The notes under the pieces are model-generated. The model did no database searches. It was given only the letters and a program-made list of their open reading frames with translations, and was not told the DNA's origin. A stretch of DNA of 64,000 bases from Apium graveolens (Eukaryota > Streptophyta > Magnoliopsida > Apiales > Apiaceae): positions 1 through 64,000 of the forward strand of contig NW_027417177.1 in the NCBI RefSeq assembly GCF_009905375.1, in the 5' to 3' direction. Position 1 is the first letter of the stretch, and every line of letters begins with the position of its first letter. The position numbers and the translations under genes were made by a program. Below are positions 37,703-48,428 of the stretch, piece by piece.

Positions 37703-38321
37703 TGATGTGGATCGCACCACAAAGAAACAAAAAATAAGAAAGAAAAGGGATAAGAGGAGTTGAGGATATTTCAAAAGAACACGATCAATCCAGAAACTAA
37801 GTAATTCGAATATAATCTTCAAAATAATCCAGTATTTGAAGTTTAGAGAAAAGAAAAACTACTCATAGTTTATCTCAAAACACAAGTTTTATATCATTCA
37901 TTGTCTCCAAAAGATTACATGAGAGGAGTATTTATAGGCTTAGAAAATAACCCAAACCCTATAGGATTCCAAGAGAAATCCAATATCAGCTTGAATTAGC
38001 CAATATATGAATCCTTCCAGGAAACAAATTTAAAAATCAAACCCGAATAGAAAAAAGAAAAAACCAAATCCAAATAGGAAAATAAAATCCTAAGTGCTTA
38101 AAACAAGAAAAACCCTTTCAAGTGAAAGGTAAAAACTTGCAAGCAAAATTTGAATTAATAATATAATAATCAACTACTTGTCCAACTTCATGCATCACTC
38201 CTTTATTCCTTGTTGTCCAAGTAAGCTTCATAACCCATGTTTGCATCCTCTCCAATTGAACATCACAACGAGTACACATAGCCAAATCCCAATTAACATA
38301 TTCATTCCTTGATCCTCATCA
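37703..38321 (-). repeat. LTR 11 of the array, 40-bp deletion
   Basis: 619 bp, with the same internal deletion as LTR 10. It is followed by only 11 bp (TTATACCAAAT, 38322-38332) of internal sequence before LTR 12. Confidence 0.92.
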
Positions 38322-38332
38322 TTATACCAAAT

Positions 38333-38992
38333 TGATGTGGATCTCTCCACAAAGAAATAAAAGAAGAAGAAAAAAAGGGATAAGAGAATAAGAGGATATT
38401 TCAAAAGAACACGATCAATCTAGAAACGTGAACTTTGAATCTCAAATTGCTTAGATCAATCCATAAACTAAGTAATTCGAATCTAATCTTCAAAATAATC
38501 CAGTAATTGAAGTTTAGAGAAAGAAAAACTACTCATAGTTTATCTCAAAATACAAGTTTTATATCATCCATTGTCTCCAAAATATTACATGAGAGGAGTA
38601 TTTATAGGCTAAGACAATAACCCAAACCCTATAGGATTCCAAGAGAAATCCAATATCAGCTTGAATTAGCCAATATATGAATCCTTCCAAGAAACAAATT
38701 TAAAAATCAAACCCGAATAGAAAAAAGACAAAAACCAAATCCAAATAGGAAAATAAAATCCTAAGTGCTTAAAACAAGAAAAACCCTTTTAAGTGAAAGG
38801 TAAAAACTTGCAAGCAAAATTCGAATTAATAATATAATAATCAACTACTTGTCCAACTTCATGCATCACTCCTTTATTCCTTGTGGTCCAAGTAAGCTTC
38901 ATAACCCATGTTTGCATCCTCTCCAATTGAACATCACAACGAGTACACATAGCCAAATCCCAATTAACATATTCATTCCTTGATCCTCATCA
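38333..38992 (-). repeat. LTR 12 of the array (outermost, 5' end of the first unit)
   Basis: 660 bp. It has several private changes (for example GGATCTCTCCAC) plus the three variants shared only with LTR 1. It ends GATCCTCATCA and is directly followed by the AAGAG duplication. Confidence 0.92.
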
Positions 38993-39190
38993 AAGAGAGA
39001 GCGAGAGGGGCGGGGAAATGAATATTAAATTCTGAAGGAATGGAGAGACGGGAGGAGAGAGGTAGATGGAGAGAGGGGAAATAGAGAGGGAATGGAGGGA
39101 GAGGAAGTTGGGTAATATGAAAATGGAGTGTTGGATAATTGAATGGAGAAGTGGCGGGGGCTTGGTTAGTGATAGACCCGATATATATTG
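38993..39190 (-). other. Interrupted GA-rich tract, right side
   Basis: It begins with the AAGAG duplication (38993-38997) and continues the GA-rich sequence seen at 17050-17153. On the minus strand it is CT-rich, with an AATATATATC box near 39181-39192 that could be a TATA element. It may be the promoter and 5' untranslated region of a minus-strand gene, possibly the CCCH pseudogene; this is inference. The open frame across it is low complexity. Confidence 0.45.
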
Positions 39191-40025
39191 GGTTATTATG
39201 AGGTGGAAAGAAGAATAAAATAACAAGTTAATTTAATTATGGGGGACTCTACGTGTTAATGGCTCTTTAATTTGGTAGAAAGTTAGTATTAATTGGCAGG
39301 CCTGGCAGGCCGAGATTCAGTTTAAGTTGCAAATATATAATATATGGAAAATACTAGAGCCCCATATATTGTGACAAATTTTTTTCCCAAATACTTTTTA
39401 ATTTGTCTAGTGTGTGTCAATAGGCACATGTTAAATACTAAAAACTTTAAATTTAAAGCATTTTAATTTAGAGTATTTGGTAGTTTATAACCCACTTTTA
39501 TTTTTATTTCTACAATTTGGGTCTACATTATTTTATGTGTCAATATACACCCCATAAAATTAATTTCGCTTCTATTTGTACCCCACTGATGACTTTCCAT
39601 CCAAGATGACCATTAATTTTAATGGAAGTAGGGGCATTTCAGTAAATTACTAATTCAAACAGAAAAAAAATAAGAGTAATTGGCACTTTGTAAACCATTT
39701 CTTTGGGCATTTTTTTAATTCGGGTCTATATAATGTATCCTTGCAAGTTGCACCTTTAACTTTGAATTTTGCTTTATTTTACATCCCTAGACCTTTTTTA
39801 ACTTTTATATGAGGGTAAAATTGAAAATTTCTAGTATCCAAGAACAAATTGCCACATCCTTCGATTTCTCAATCTAAACGTACAAATAAATACATGAATC
39901 GATTGCAAATAGGGCTAATTAAAACCGATTTATGTAATTGTTGTTAATACACCGATCAAAATAAGAAAAAAATTATAAAAGTTTGTTTTTATTATGTGCA
40001 TATGAGCACATCATAGAAAAAATGA
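39191..40025. other. AT-rich noncoding DNA
   Basis: No gene seen. Phrases of the type TGTCAATATACACCCCATAA and GGGGCATTTCAGTAAATTA suggest an old dispersed noncoding repeat, but I cannot name it. Confidence 0.4.
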
Positions 40026-41602
40026 ATCTATACTCTTTATTAAAAGCGAAACTATGTATAATTTGGTGACAAAAGTACCAAAGTACCAAATTTTGGTATT
40101 ACCTAACATAAGTTGACTTCCATTCTCTATTAACTTTATTTTTAACACAACTCTACTTCTATTCTTTGTAAATTTAATTTTTTTTAGTTAGTGTTCATCC
40201 AATCTTCTTTTTCATTTATAAAATAAAAATATTTTTTTTAAACGATTTGTAGATTATATTAAAAAATTATTAAGTTACGTTAAATAAAGTAAAATAACTT
40301 ATATCGATGTTTAATTTTATGAAAACTACAAACTACTAACAATAATTGACTTATATTTTCTGTAAACTTTATTTATTTATAAATTATATTAAGAATTTAT
40401 TAAGTTCATTAAATTAAGTCAAATAACTTATATTTACTTTTATTTTGAAAAACTACTAATTACAAACTACAAAGTAAACTATTAACACGAATTGACTTCT
40501 ATTCTCTGTAAACTTTATTTTCTGTAGTATTATTTTAAAAATATTTAAGTAATAGCAAATGACTTTAGTAACATTTATTAACTTATAAACTGATAATTAT
40601 TAATTTATCGATCGTATTTGTTAGTGTCCATCACAACATTTATATACTTTAAATTAAAAAAAAATTAACAGTAACAAATTTATGGCTTGTATTTAGATTA
40701 TATTTAGTAATATTAAATTAAGTTTAATAACATCTATTTACTTTTAATTTGTAAATTAATTTTTATCGATAATTAAGTAATATTAAATAAACTATATTGA
40801 AAAGGCTAATTATAAGATAATTATCACATTATATTAATTAATATTAAATTGTCCAAAGAAATGATATTTGGTTCATAAGATAGAGATACAATTCGTTTCA
40901 CAAAAATAACACTAATATGTTAGATTTTTTATATCAAGTGAAACAATGCAAAAATAGAATTATAATGGAAAATTTCATAACTGATTCGATTATTTTTAAC
41001 TACATACCTATTTTTTACAAGTACTAATTTAACATTTTATATTAATATATTAATTTTAATTCGTGTTTCACACGAATTATGAATAATTCTCTACAAATAT
41101 TAATTCGATATTTTTAGTCTCGGTCTCATGTTTCGCACAGGTTATCAACTATATATACTAATAAGCGAAACCATGTTTAACTCCCAAATCTTGGTACTCG
41201 CTAGAAAATTATACAACTATTTTTAAAATTTTATATAATAAAATCTCAACATCTCAACTAACAAAAATTAACTTTTACTCTCTCTAAATTTTATTTTCCT
41301 TATTTTTTTATTTGTTGCTGAACATCCAAGTGTCGGTTTAATTTCAAATAATCGTATTAGTAAGTTAACATGTCAGATTTATATAAGTAAATAATTAGGC
41401 GCATGCATAGCTAGAACTATACGGTGAAATTTTAGAGTTACACTTAACTTCAATTTTTTTAACTACATATTTTAAAATCATTTTATATATTATATTTAGA
41501 TCTGTATTTTACACGAATTATGAGTTTCAGTTTTATGTAAATAATAATGCGATACTGTTATTTTTAATTTCGGGTATGTGCTTGGCATGGCTTACCAACT
41601 AA
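40026..41602 (+). mobile_element. Possible nested non-autonomous Helitron-like elements
   Basis: The start TCTATACTCTTTATTAAAAG (after an A) followed by GCGAAAC resembles plant Helitron 5' ends. A second similar start (TATATATACTAATAAGCGAAA) lies near 41148. Candidate 3' ends with TTTCGCACAGGTTATCAACTA (to about 41148) and GGCTTACCAACTAAT (to about 41602) resemble CTRRT-type termini. Hairpins are weak and the final insertion base does not fit perfectly. There is no coding content. Confidence 0.35.
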
Positions 41603-42459
41603 TACCTTATAAATGGTAACTTTCCCCAGAATAATATGAGACCACACGTGCAATTATAATCGCACACGAATGCAATTTCAAAATGTGTCATGTCATGTTA
41701 CTTTGTAACTATTATTGTATAAGTTTGGGATTATCTAGTATTACTCGTTATATATTGACAATGAGATTGAATGCATCCAAATTTTGTAATTAGCAATCCG
41801 AACTGAGCCAAATCACCAAATTTACTCATTATCTCACCAAATTTTCTCAATTATTAGTAAATTTATATCATAATTACTAAAAATCATACCACCGCCTATG
41901 AAATCATTGAATTCAAACATTTAAATGAAAATCATCAATTTTTACATGCAAATTTGAAATGTTTTGATATAGGCTAAAAATTCTAACATATTAAATATAT
42001 ATCTAAAGTGGAGAAAAATACTCAAGAAAAATATGTCTTCAAATAGGCTAAAAAGGCTACCTATTAAATATGTCTTAGTGTACTAGAAAATCTATCTCTC
42101 GTGAGATAATCATTTATTCTCCACAACTTTTTAGTGTAGTTCAAAGCGCATATTTTCAAATTTACACCCTAGTAGCAACATTCAAATTTTTTTATTGAAA
42201 GAGGGTAGTGATCTAATAATTGTTTTATCGAGTGAGTGTAGCGATCTATTAACATAGAATTTTGTTAAATAAGAAGGGAATTTCTGACAATATCTTGATT
42301 ATTTATAAGAAAGTTAATCAGAAGTAAGTAAGGGTCAAATGATAAAAGGAAAAAATCTTAATAAAATTAAAATTAGGTATAAATATAATATATACAACAT
42401 ATACAACATCATCACCACAAATAATAATCAAATTAAACCAAATTCTGGATAGTATGGGT
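41603..42459. other. AT-rich noncoding DNA
   Basis: I see no gene, long repeat or terminal structure in this stretch. Confidence 0.4.
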
Positions 42460-43030
42460 GACCATGGGTTTCGAAACCCGACCTAACGGACCCTACCGGA
42501 CCTAACCCGCCTTAAGCCAACCTAAAAAATTCAAACCGAACTTTAATTGTATTAAATATTATTAAAATTGAATTAAATCGGTTAGTTTAGGGTTTTGCGT
42601 GCAACCTACCCATTCCAACTTGACCCGCACACCTACTTCTTTTGAGTTCATTTAGACTTTTTCTTATAAGTTCGTATGACTTAATTTGATAAACGAAAAG
42701 TCAGTATTTCTTGTGATCGTATGCATGTAACAAGAATGCTTTTTTAAATAAAATTTAAGTAATATTTAAGTTTTTATTTTATTATTTTTTTATTAGAGAA
42801 ACATTTTGGGGTAGAGTTGATTTGTTGCTTGACGGATGACACAAAATAAATTAATTTGCCTAGCAGCTTATAATACCCAACCTAAACCGAACCAAACCGA
42901 CAAAAAATCTAGTCGACCCAACTCGATAAAATTTGAACTTACTTTAATGGGGTTAAATATATATAACTGAATTAAATGAGTTGGGTTAGAGTTTTGTTCA
43001 TGATCCGCCTAACTTGACCCGTGTGCACCC
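42460..43030. repeat. Two related blocks with CCCGACC and GGGTCAAG-type motifs
   Basis: Blocks near 42465-42640 and 42872-43032 share the order AACCTAAACCGAAC-like, TTAATTGTATTAAAT-like, GGTTAG/GGGTTAG plus GTTTTG, then ACTTGACCCG and a CACACC or GTGCACCCCT end. They look like two diverged copies of one small noncoding element. The GGGGTGCACACGGGTC end (minus strand) resembles hAT-type MITE termini, at low certainty. Confidence 0.4.
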
Positions 43031-43192
43031 CTACCAAATAGTAGTTTTTAAGCATAAGATATTTATTGCAAATTCATAATATACATGAATTTGGTAGGAA
43101 ATGAGGATATTTGGTAGGAAATAGACCAGATGCCCACGTAAATTCCTACCAGGAATTTCCTACAATCTCTTTGAATATAGTTAAAAAAACTT

Positions 43193-43363
43193 TGTTAGGA
43201 TATGCCCTGAGTTAGCGTTTTTGACTTTTTTGGGTTTTTTCATAACCACCTAATTGTGTTATATAAACTCTCTAGGTCATAACCTAAACTTATGTTGCAA
43301 TCTGTATCCTTAAGATTAAATTTCTATAAGTTTATTATAATCTTCCTTGCTTCCGTTAGAACA
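43193..43363 (+). repeat. 5' LTR of the non-autonomous copia element
   Basis: 171 bp, TGTTAGGATATGCC to CCGTTAGAACA. It aligns with the 3' LTR apart from a short gap near the middle and base changes. Confidence 0.85.
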
Positions 43364-43457
43364 AGTCGGTACTAAGAGCTAAGGCTAGTTCTTTTGGGTT
43401 TTAAGGTTTCATGAATCTGTTTGACAAAAAGATGTCTTCTTTAAACATGAAGATTGA

Positions 43458-44830
43458 TAGATTCATTGGGAGAAATAGTTTCGGTCTATGACAGATCAAG
43501 ATGTGAACCTTGCTAAAGCAGCAAGGACTGTAGGCACCACTTTCGGAAAAATCTAAATAGGGTGCAAATAACGGGGAATCGAATAGTTTGGAGGAGACCA
43601 AACATTCGATAATCATGATATGTTTGGCTGATGACGTCATCACTAAGATAGCTGATGAAGAAACTGCGGCCGAACTGTGGTTGAAACTTGAAAGTTTATA
43701 TATGACAAAGTCCATAACCAACTAATTGCTTCTCAAGCAGCGTCTGTTCAACATGCTTATGCAGGAATGTATATTTCTTAGCGATGATCTTGATAGGTTA
43801 AGTACTATTTTGTTAGATTTTTGAAATATAGATGTTAAAGTAGAAGATGAGGATGTTGACCAATTTCTTTTAGTGTTTTTGCCCTTGTCGTATGAGAATT
43901 TCATTGTTGGGAAAGATATTTTATCTCTAGAATAAGTAAGATTTGTCCTTCATACATGAGAAAGGTGCCTCAAGGGAGAAGATTTAAGTACAAAAAATGT
44001 TGGGTATGGGGATTTATAGGGAAATAGATCAATAAAGCCCATTTTGTCACAAAGGGGTTAAATGCAGAAGATAGTGTCAAGTATTGACATGTCATCGGCT
44101 AAGACTATAGATACTTCTAGTACAACAAATGTTCAACTGTTTTTTGCTTTTACACCTCAATCTGAATCTGAGAAGGAGTACATGTCTCGAGTCTCGTATG
44201 CTAATTCAGTAGGAAGCTCTATGTATGTTATGATCTACAGTATACCCGATTTTGCATATCCTATTACTGTAATCATCAAGTTGATGGGGAAACTTGGAAA
44301 GGAACATTGGTAAATTGTAAAGAAGATTTTTTGTTATCATCAAGGTACATCTGATGTTGGTCTCATTTATGGTAATGATATAAAATATTTAGTCACTGGT
44401 TACTCTGATTCTGATAATGCTGGAGATGTTGATATTAGGATGTCTACGACTGGTTATGTATTTACTCTGAGTGATTTAGCTGTTAGTTGGAAGGTAACTC
44501 TGCAGCCTACAGTTATTTTATCTACTACTGAAGCAGTGTACATGGCGTTGATTGAAGCAGCTAAAGAGGGAATATGGTTGAAAGGACTAGTTAGTGATCT
44601 TGGTATGCAGCATGATCAGGCTGTTGTGTATTGTGATAGTCTTACTGTAATATGCTTAGCCAAGGATCAAGTCCATCATGAGCAGACTAGACACATAAAT
44701 TTGAGATATCATTTCCTTAGGTATGCAGAAGAGGATTAAGGTGAAGAAAGCGGATACTGTAGATAGTCTCGCTGATATGTTTACCAAGTCGGTTCCATGT
44801 GGCAGGTTCCAAAATTGTTTTGACTTGCTA
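43458..44830 (+). pseudogene. Deleted copia polyprotein: Gag joined to RNase H (copy 2)
   Basis: The Gag part (43458 to about 43960) matches copy 1 and has stops. The joint near 44060 enters the region after the reverse transcriptase (SPQSESEKEYMSR-like, PDFAYPI). RNase H follows at 44440-44739 (STTGYVFTLSDLAVSWKV, STTEAVYMALIEAAKEGIWL, HINLRYHF). A final block VDSLADMFTKSVPCGRFQ ends near 44830. Integrase, protease and the catalytic reverse transcriptase segment are absent. It cannot move without help. Confidence 0.85.
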
Positions 44831-44962
44831 AATGTTCTAAGTTGTTAATCTGGGACCTGAAGCAAAATATAAGGTAGAATAATTTTTTCTTGTATATTTG
44901 GAGTTGTTATAGTGCATCTGAAACATCTATTTGGTGAGAGAATTCAAGTCAAGATGGAGATT

Positions 44963-45167
44963 TGTTAGAATATACCTTGAATCAGCGTTTTAAGCCCATT
45001 TTTTGGATTTTTCTTTAACCGCCTAAGAAATTTGTTAGGTTAAGATTTGTCATAACCTAAACGTGTGATGTAATCCGTATCCTCAAGATTAAATAAAAAA
45101 TTTCTCTTCTACCTATTTGTGTTATTTCTTTACGTTTAATATAATCTTTCTTGCTTCTGTTATAACA
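44963..45167 (+). repeat. 3' LTR of the non-autonomous copia element
   Basis: 205 bp, TGTTAGAATATACC to TCTGTTATAACA, followed by the AACTT duplication. Confidence 0.85.
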
Positions 45168-45172
45168 AACTT

Positions 45173-46478
45173 TATTGTGCAAGATATGCCTGCACTTTAA
45201 CAAGACTATGTCAAATTGACAGCCCTAAGTAAGTTGTATGGTAATCTAAGTTTGCATTTTGTATTGTATCACTTAATTCTGTAAAAGTGTAAATAGATTA
45301 GACTATAGTATTTTCCTGTAAATAGTCTCAAACCTGAGAATAAACTCTAAAAGAAGATCATGAAGATCATGGCTCAGAGACAAAGTGAAGAAGCTTGTAG
45401 TTGAATAAAATCTTTTTTGGGAAAAACATTCTAAGTCAAGAAATCTACAAGTCACTGATTAAGTCTTATAGAGAAGTCATTCGAGTACTCCAGAATGACT
45501 TATCGAGAAGTCAAGAAAAGCTTATAGAGAAGTCTTAGAGATATCGACAAGGCAAATTGAAGACATGAAGATTGGAGATATCGATAAGTCATTTCTTCAC
45601 TAGAGAATTCTGGGATATCGGCAAGTCAAAATATCACGAGACATCTCTGAGATATCGATAAGTCAAAATTTCACTAGAGAACTCTGAGATATCGAAAAGT
45701 CATTTCCTCACTAGAGAACTCAGACATATCGATAAGTCAAAATGAAGACATTAAGATTGGAGACCTCGACAAGCCTAATTCTCTTATAGAGAACTCAGAG
45801 ACTTCAACAAGTCAAAACAATTATAGAGTAATAAGAGATCTTGATAAGCCATTATACTTATCGATATGTTGAGTTTCCTATATAACAAACTGGAGATCTC
45901 GATGTAAAACCCAAGTACAGAATGCAGATCAGTTGAATATCTAAGATTATCAATCAACAAACAAATCAATCACTGATTTGAAAAGTTTAAAAAACGTAGC
46001 TTGAAGAGTACAAGATTAGAGGCCAAGATTAACTCACAATGTAGAATTCACAGACATGCACGATTTGTAAAGATACACTAAGCCAGAAGTAGAAATTTTT
46101 AGTTAACTTAAAGTAGGGTTTAGTACATGCTATTACATGTTGTGTAAAACCTGTATTTACTGTCTATAAAGTAAATACTGGATGCTTTGTTTTAGAAGTA
46201 ATAAAATAGATCTAGAAAATCTTGTAACTCTCAAGAGAGAAGCTAAGTTCTTTATCAACGAAGAACCCATAAATTTATAGCAAGACATACATGATTTTAA
46301 TATAAAATTAAGTGAGTTTTAAAAGATAGTGTGTTCATGTGCATGTTTCATTATTCATGTTACAACATATTATCTCTATAGTTAGATTACTTTGTTCACC
46401 ATCCATAATAGTTCAAAAAGCTTAAAAATAATCCAAAACACATTCACCCCCCCGCTGTCTTGTATTCAATACCTAACA
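45173..46478 (+). repeat. 5' LTR of a Maximus/SIRE-like copia element, approximate left edge
   Basis: It ends ACCTAACA at 46478, two bases before the primer-binding site TGGTATCAAAGC (46481-46492). An internal tract at about 45480-45860 repeats GATATCGA(T/C)AAGTC with CACTAGAGAACTC. A TATA-like TCTATAAAGTAAATAC lies near 46160 and an AATAAA-like signal near 46200. The left edge is uncertain because the smaller copia element abuts it. Confidence 0.65.
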
Positions 46479-46480
46479 AG

Positions 46481-46492
46481 TGGTATCAAAGC
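46481..46492 (+). other. Primer-binding site (Met-tRNA type)
   Basis: TGGTATCAAAGC differs by one base from the usual TGGTATCAGAGC of copia elements and starts two bases after the LTR end. Confidence 0.8.
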
Positions 46493-46529
46493 AAAATCTG
46501 AAAGCAAACAAATTAAAGATCTAGGAAGA

Positions 46530-48428
46530 ATGAATATACAGAAGTTTAGCAGTATCAAAATTCCTACCTTTCACATATCTAACTACACACTATGGAAAAA
46601 GAAAATGATGTTGTTCATCAGGATGGCCAATCCATTATACATTCAGATCCTCAAGAATGGTCCTTTCACCCCATGGTAAGAGTTGAGGAATCTACATATG
46701 GAGACAAGGTCATTTCATCACATTATGCTCCTAAAGATCCTTCATGATATACTGAACCTGAAAAAGAAAAAGTGTCTCTAGATAGTGGCTTGCAGTTGAT
46801 CTTGATAGAGTCACTTAACAATGTAATGTACAATAACAGAGGAACAGAGGAAGTTAGGTCAAACCAAAAGAGGATTATTGTTTCTCAGTATGAGGGGTTT
46901 ATGGCTAAACGAAAAGAAGGAATTACTGAAGTTTTTGAAAGGTTGAATAAATTGATAAATGACTTGTAGCTACATGATAAATATTATAAAGCTGAGGAGG
47001 TTAACCTAAATTTTCTGCTAGCCATTCCTGATCATCTTGACCAGAAAATATCAGCCATTAGAGAAGGAAGAGATTTAAGAAGAATGACTTTGGAAGTTTT
47101 ATATGGAATCTTGAAAACTTATGAACTTGAAATGATACAAAGAAATTCATTAAAAGCATACCATGGTCATGTTGTTGATGGTTCAAGTGCTTTGATTGTA
47201 AATGACATAGAAGAAAGTTAAGATGAGCAAGATGATCAAGTTCCAGTTTTTCAAGCTATTGAACAAAAGAACAAAGGACCTCAGAAGCCAGTTGTGTTGG
47301 AGCTGAAGGAAGATGAATACTACACCCTGCATGAGCTAGATGAAATGGATCAATCCATGGCTTACTTGGCTAGGAAATTTTCCAACATAAGAGTCAAGAA
47401 GCCAAGATTATTCAAAAGCAAGGGACAATCTTCCAATAGCAACAATTGGAAACCAAAAGCTCAGTACAATTCAGTTAGAAAATGTGGCTCCAAAACAGGA
47501 TCTGTGGATAGATCAAAGATAAGGTGCTTTAACTATGATGAGTTGGGTCACTTTGCTACTGAATGTAGAAAGCCTAAAAAGGTGAAGAAGGATAAATCTT
47601 ACTTGGAACTAGAAGCAAAGTATGGATCTCTCTTGAAGAAGCAGTCTGGGAAAGCTTATATTGCAGAAGGAAAGAGTTGGGATGATACTGTTGATGATGG
47701 GGATGAAGAGGTTGGAAACTATGCACTTATGGATTTTGATGTTGGAGAAGCATCCACTTCAAAATCAAAGGTACCAACTCTAACCATTATTGATTTAAAT
47801 GCTAGTCAATATAAGGAGACTATGGAAAAGATGAGTGCGGAGATGTTCCACATACACACTAGCTTAGTAGCAGTTATTGAGGAAGTTGGTAGGCTAACAA
47901 AAGCTAATGAGAAGCTTGAGAGGAAGAAGCAAAAGATGGATCTACTGCTTGCGGAGCTTGAGTCAGTCAAGGAAGAAAATGAATATTTGAAAAGCAAGCT
48001 GAAGTTTCCCAATGAGATTGAAGCTATGTTAAGAGAGAAGATTGAAAATAATGAGGTGAAACTAAAATCATTCAGGAATGCATCTGAGTTGGTTGGTCTG
48101 TACCATGAGAAGAACAAGCCATGTGCTAACATAGTTAATGGTCTTGATTATGATATATTGAATAGTAACAGGAAAGAACAAGCCATGTGCTAACATAGTT
48201 AAAGGAAAAGCAACAGAAAATGAAGATGTCCCAGCTATGCTGAGAAAGGTTGTTTCACCTATGTTCAAAGCATGTGAAGTAGATTTCAGTGAAGAAGAGT
48301 TGATCATAAAGCAAGAAATTGCTGATTAAGGCAATGAGAAGAAAAATGCAGAAACAACTCTAACTTCCAAAGCTGAATACATCAAGAAGATTGAGAAGCA
48401 GGCTAAAGATCATAATTGTGTAAAAAGA
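46530..48428 (+). pseudogene. Gag of the Maximus/SIRE-like copia element
   Basis: It starts MNIQKFSSIKIPTF, followed by YTLWKKKMMLFIRMANPLY, typical of this Gag family. A capsid-like part follows (EVFERLNKLINDL, IPDHLDQKISAIREGRDLR). The zinc knuckle at 47525-47566 reads CFNYDELGHFATEC, where the second Cys has become Tyr, so it is impaired. A long coiled-coil-rich tail with many Glu and Lys follows to about 48420, a feature of the large SIRE-type Gag. Stops lie near 46748 and 46968, a frame change near 46680, and a small duplication (GAACAAGCCATGTGCTAACA) near 48113 and 48177. Confidence 0.85.

Larger units (their letters stand above)
17159..38992 (-). mobile_element. Multimeric TR-GAG-like LTR retrotransposon array, 12 LTRs and 10 gag units
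   Basis: A head-to-tail array of a minus-strand, gag-only LTR retrotransposon, period about 2058 bp. LTRs (about 660 bp) begin and end TGATGTGGATC...GATCCTCATCA on the plus strand, a near-perfect terminal inverted repeat. On the minus strand the 5' LTR is followed, after ATT, by a primer-binding site TGGTATCAAGAGCC (initiator-Met tRNA type), a leader, one Gag ORF and a polypurine tract CAAAGGAGAGGAGAA that abuts the next LTR. No protease, reverse transcriptase or integrase is present. The whole 21.8 kb lies between a single AAGAG duplication. Elements with LTRs and only a gag gene are known as TR-GAG; they need enzymes from a partner. A tandem chain of this length is unusual. Confidence 0.93.
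43193..45167 (+). mobile_element. Non-autonomous Ty1-copia element with LTRs and TSD AACTT
   Basis: A complete but internally deleted element. The 5' LTR is 43193-43363 and the 3' LTR 44963-45167; both begin TGTTAG and end GAACA or TAACA. The flanks at 43188-43192 and 45168-45172 are both AACTT. A degenerate Met-tRNA primer site (GGTACTAAGAGC) follows the 5' LTR, and a purine-rich AGATGGAGA precedes the 3' LTR. The body joins a Gag part directly to the end of the polymerase. It shares this deletion joint with the relic at 8565. Confidence 0.9.

Noticed and set aside
17159..38992. A tandemly duplicated host gene family of ten 393-residue proteins
   Set aside because: LTR ends, primer site, polypurine tract, Retrotrans_gag-type domain and a target duplication show it is a retroelement array.
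17159..38992. Pure assembly artefact
   Set aside because: Units carry many private frameshifts, stops and deletions and three haplotypes, so a simple repeat collapse or duplication of one read is unlikely. Copy number still needs long reads.
38990..39226. Minus-strand 78-codon ORF
   Set aside because: Low-complexity translation of the GA-rich tract.
46481..46492. tRNA gene at the Met-tRNA-like sequence
   Set aside because: Only the 12-base primer-binding complement is present; no cloverleaf surrounds it.
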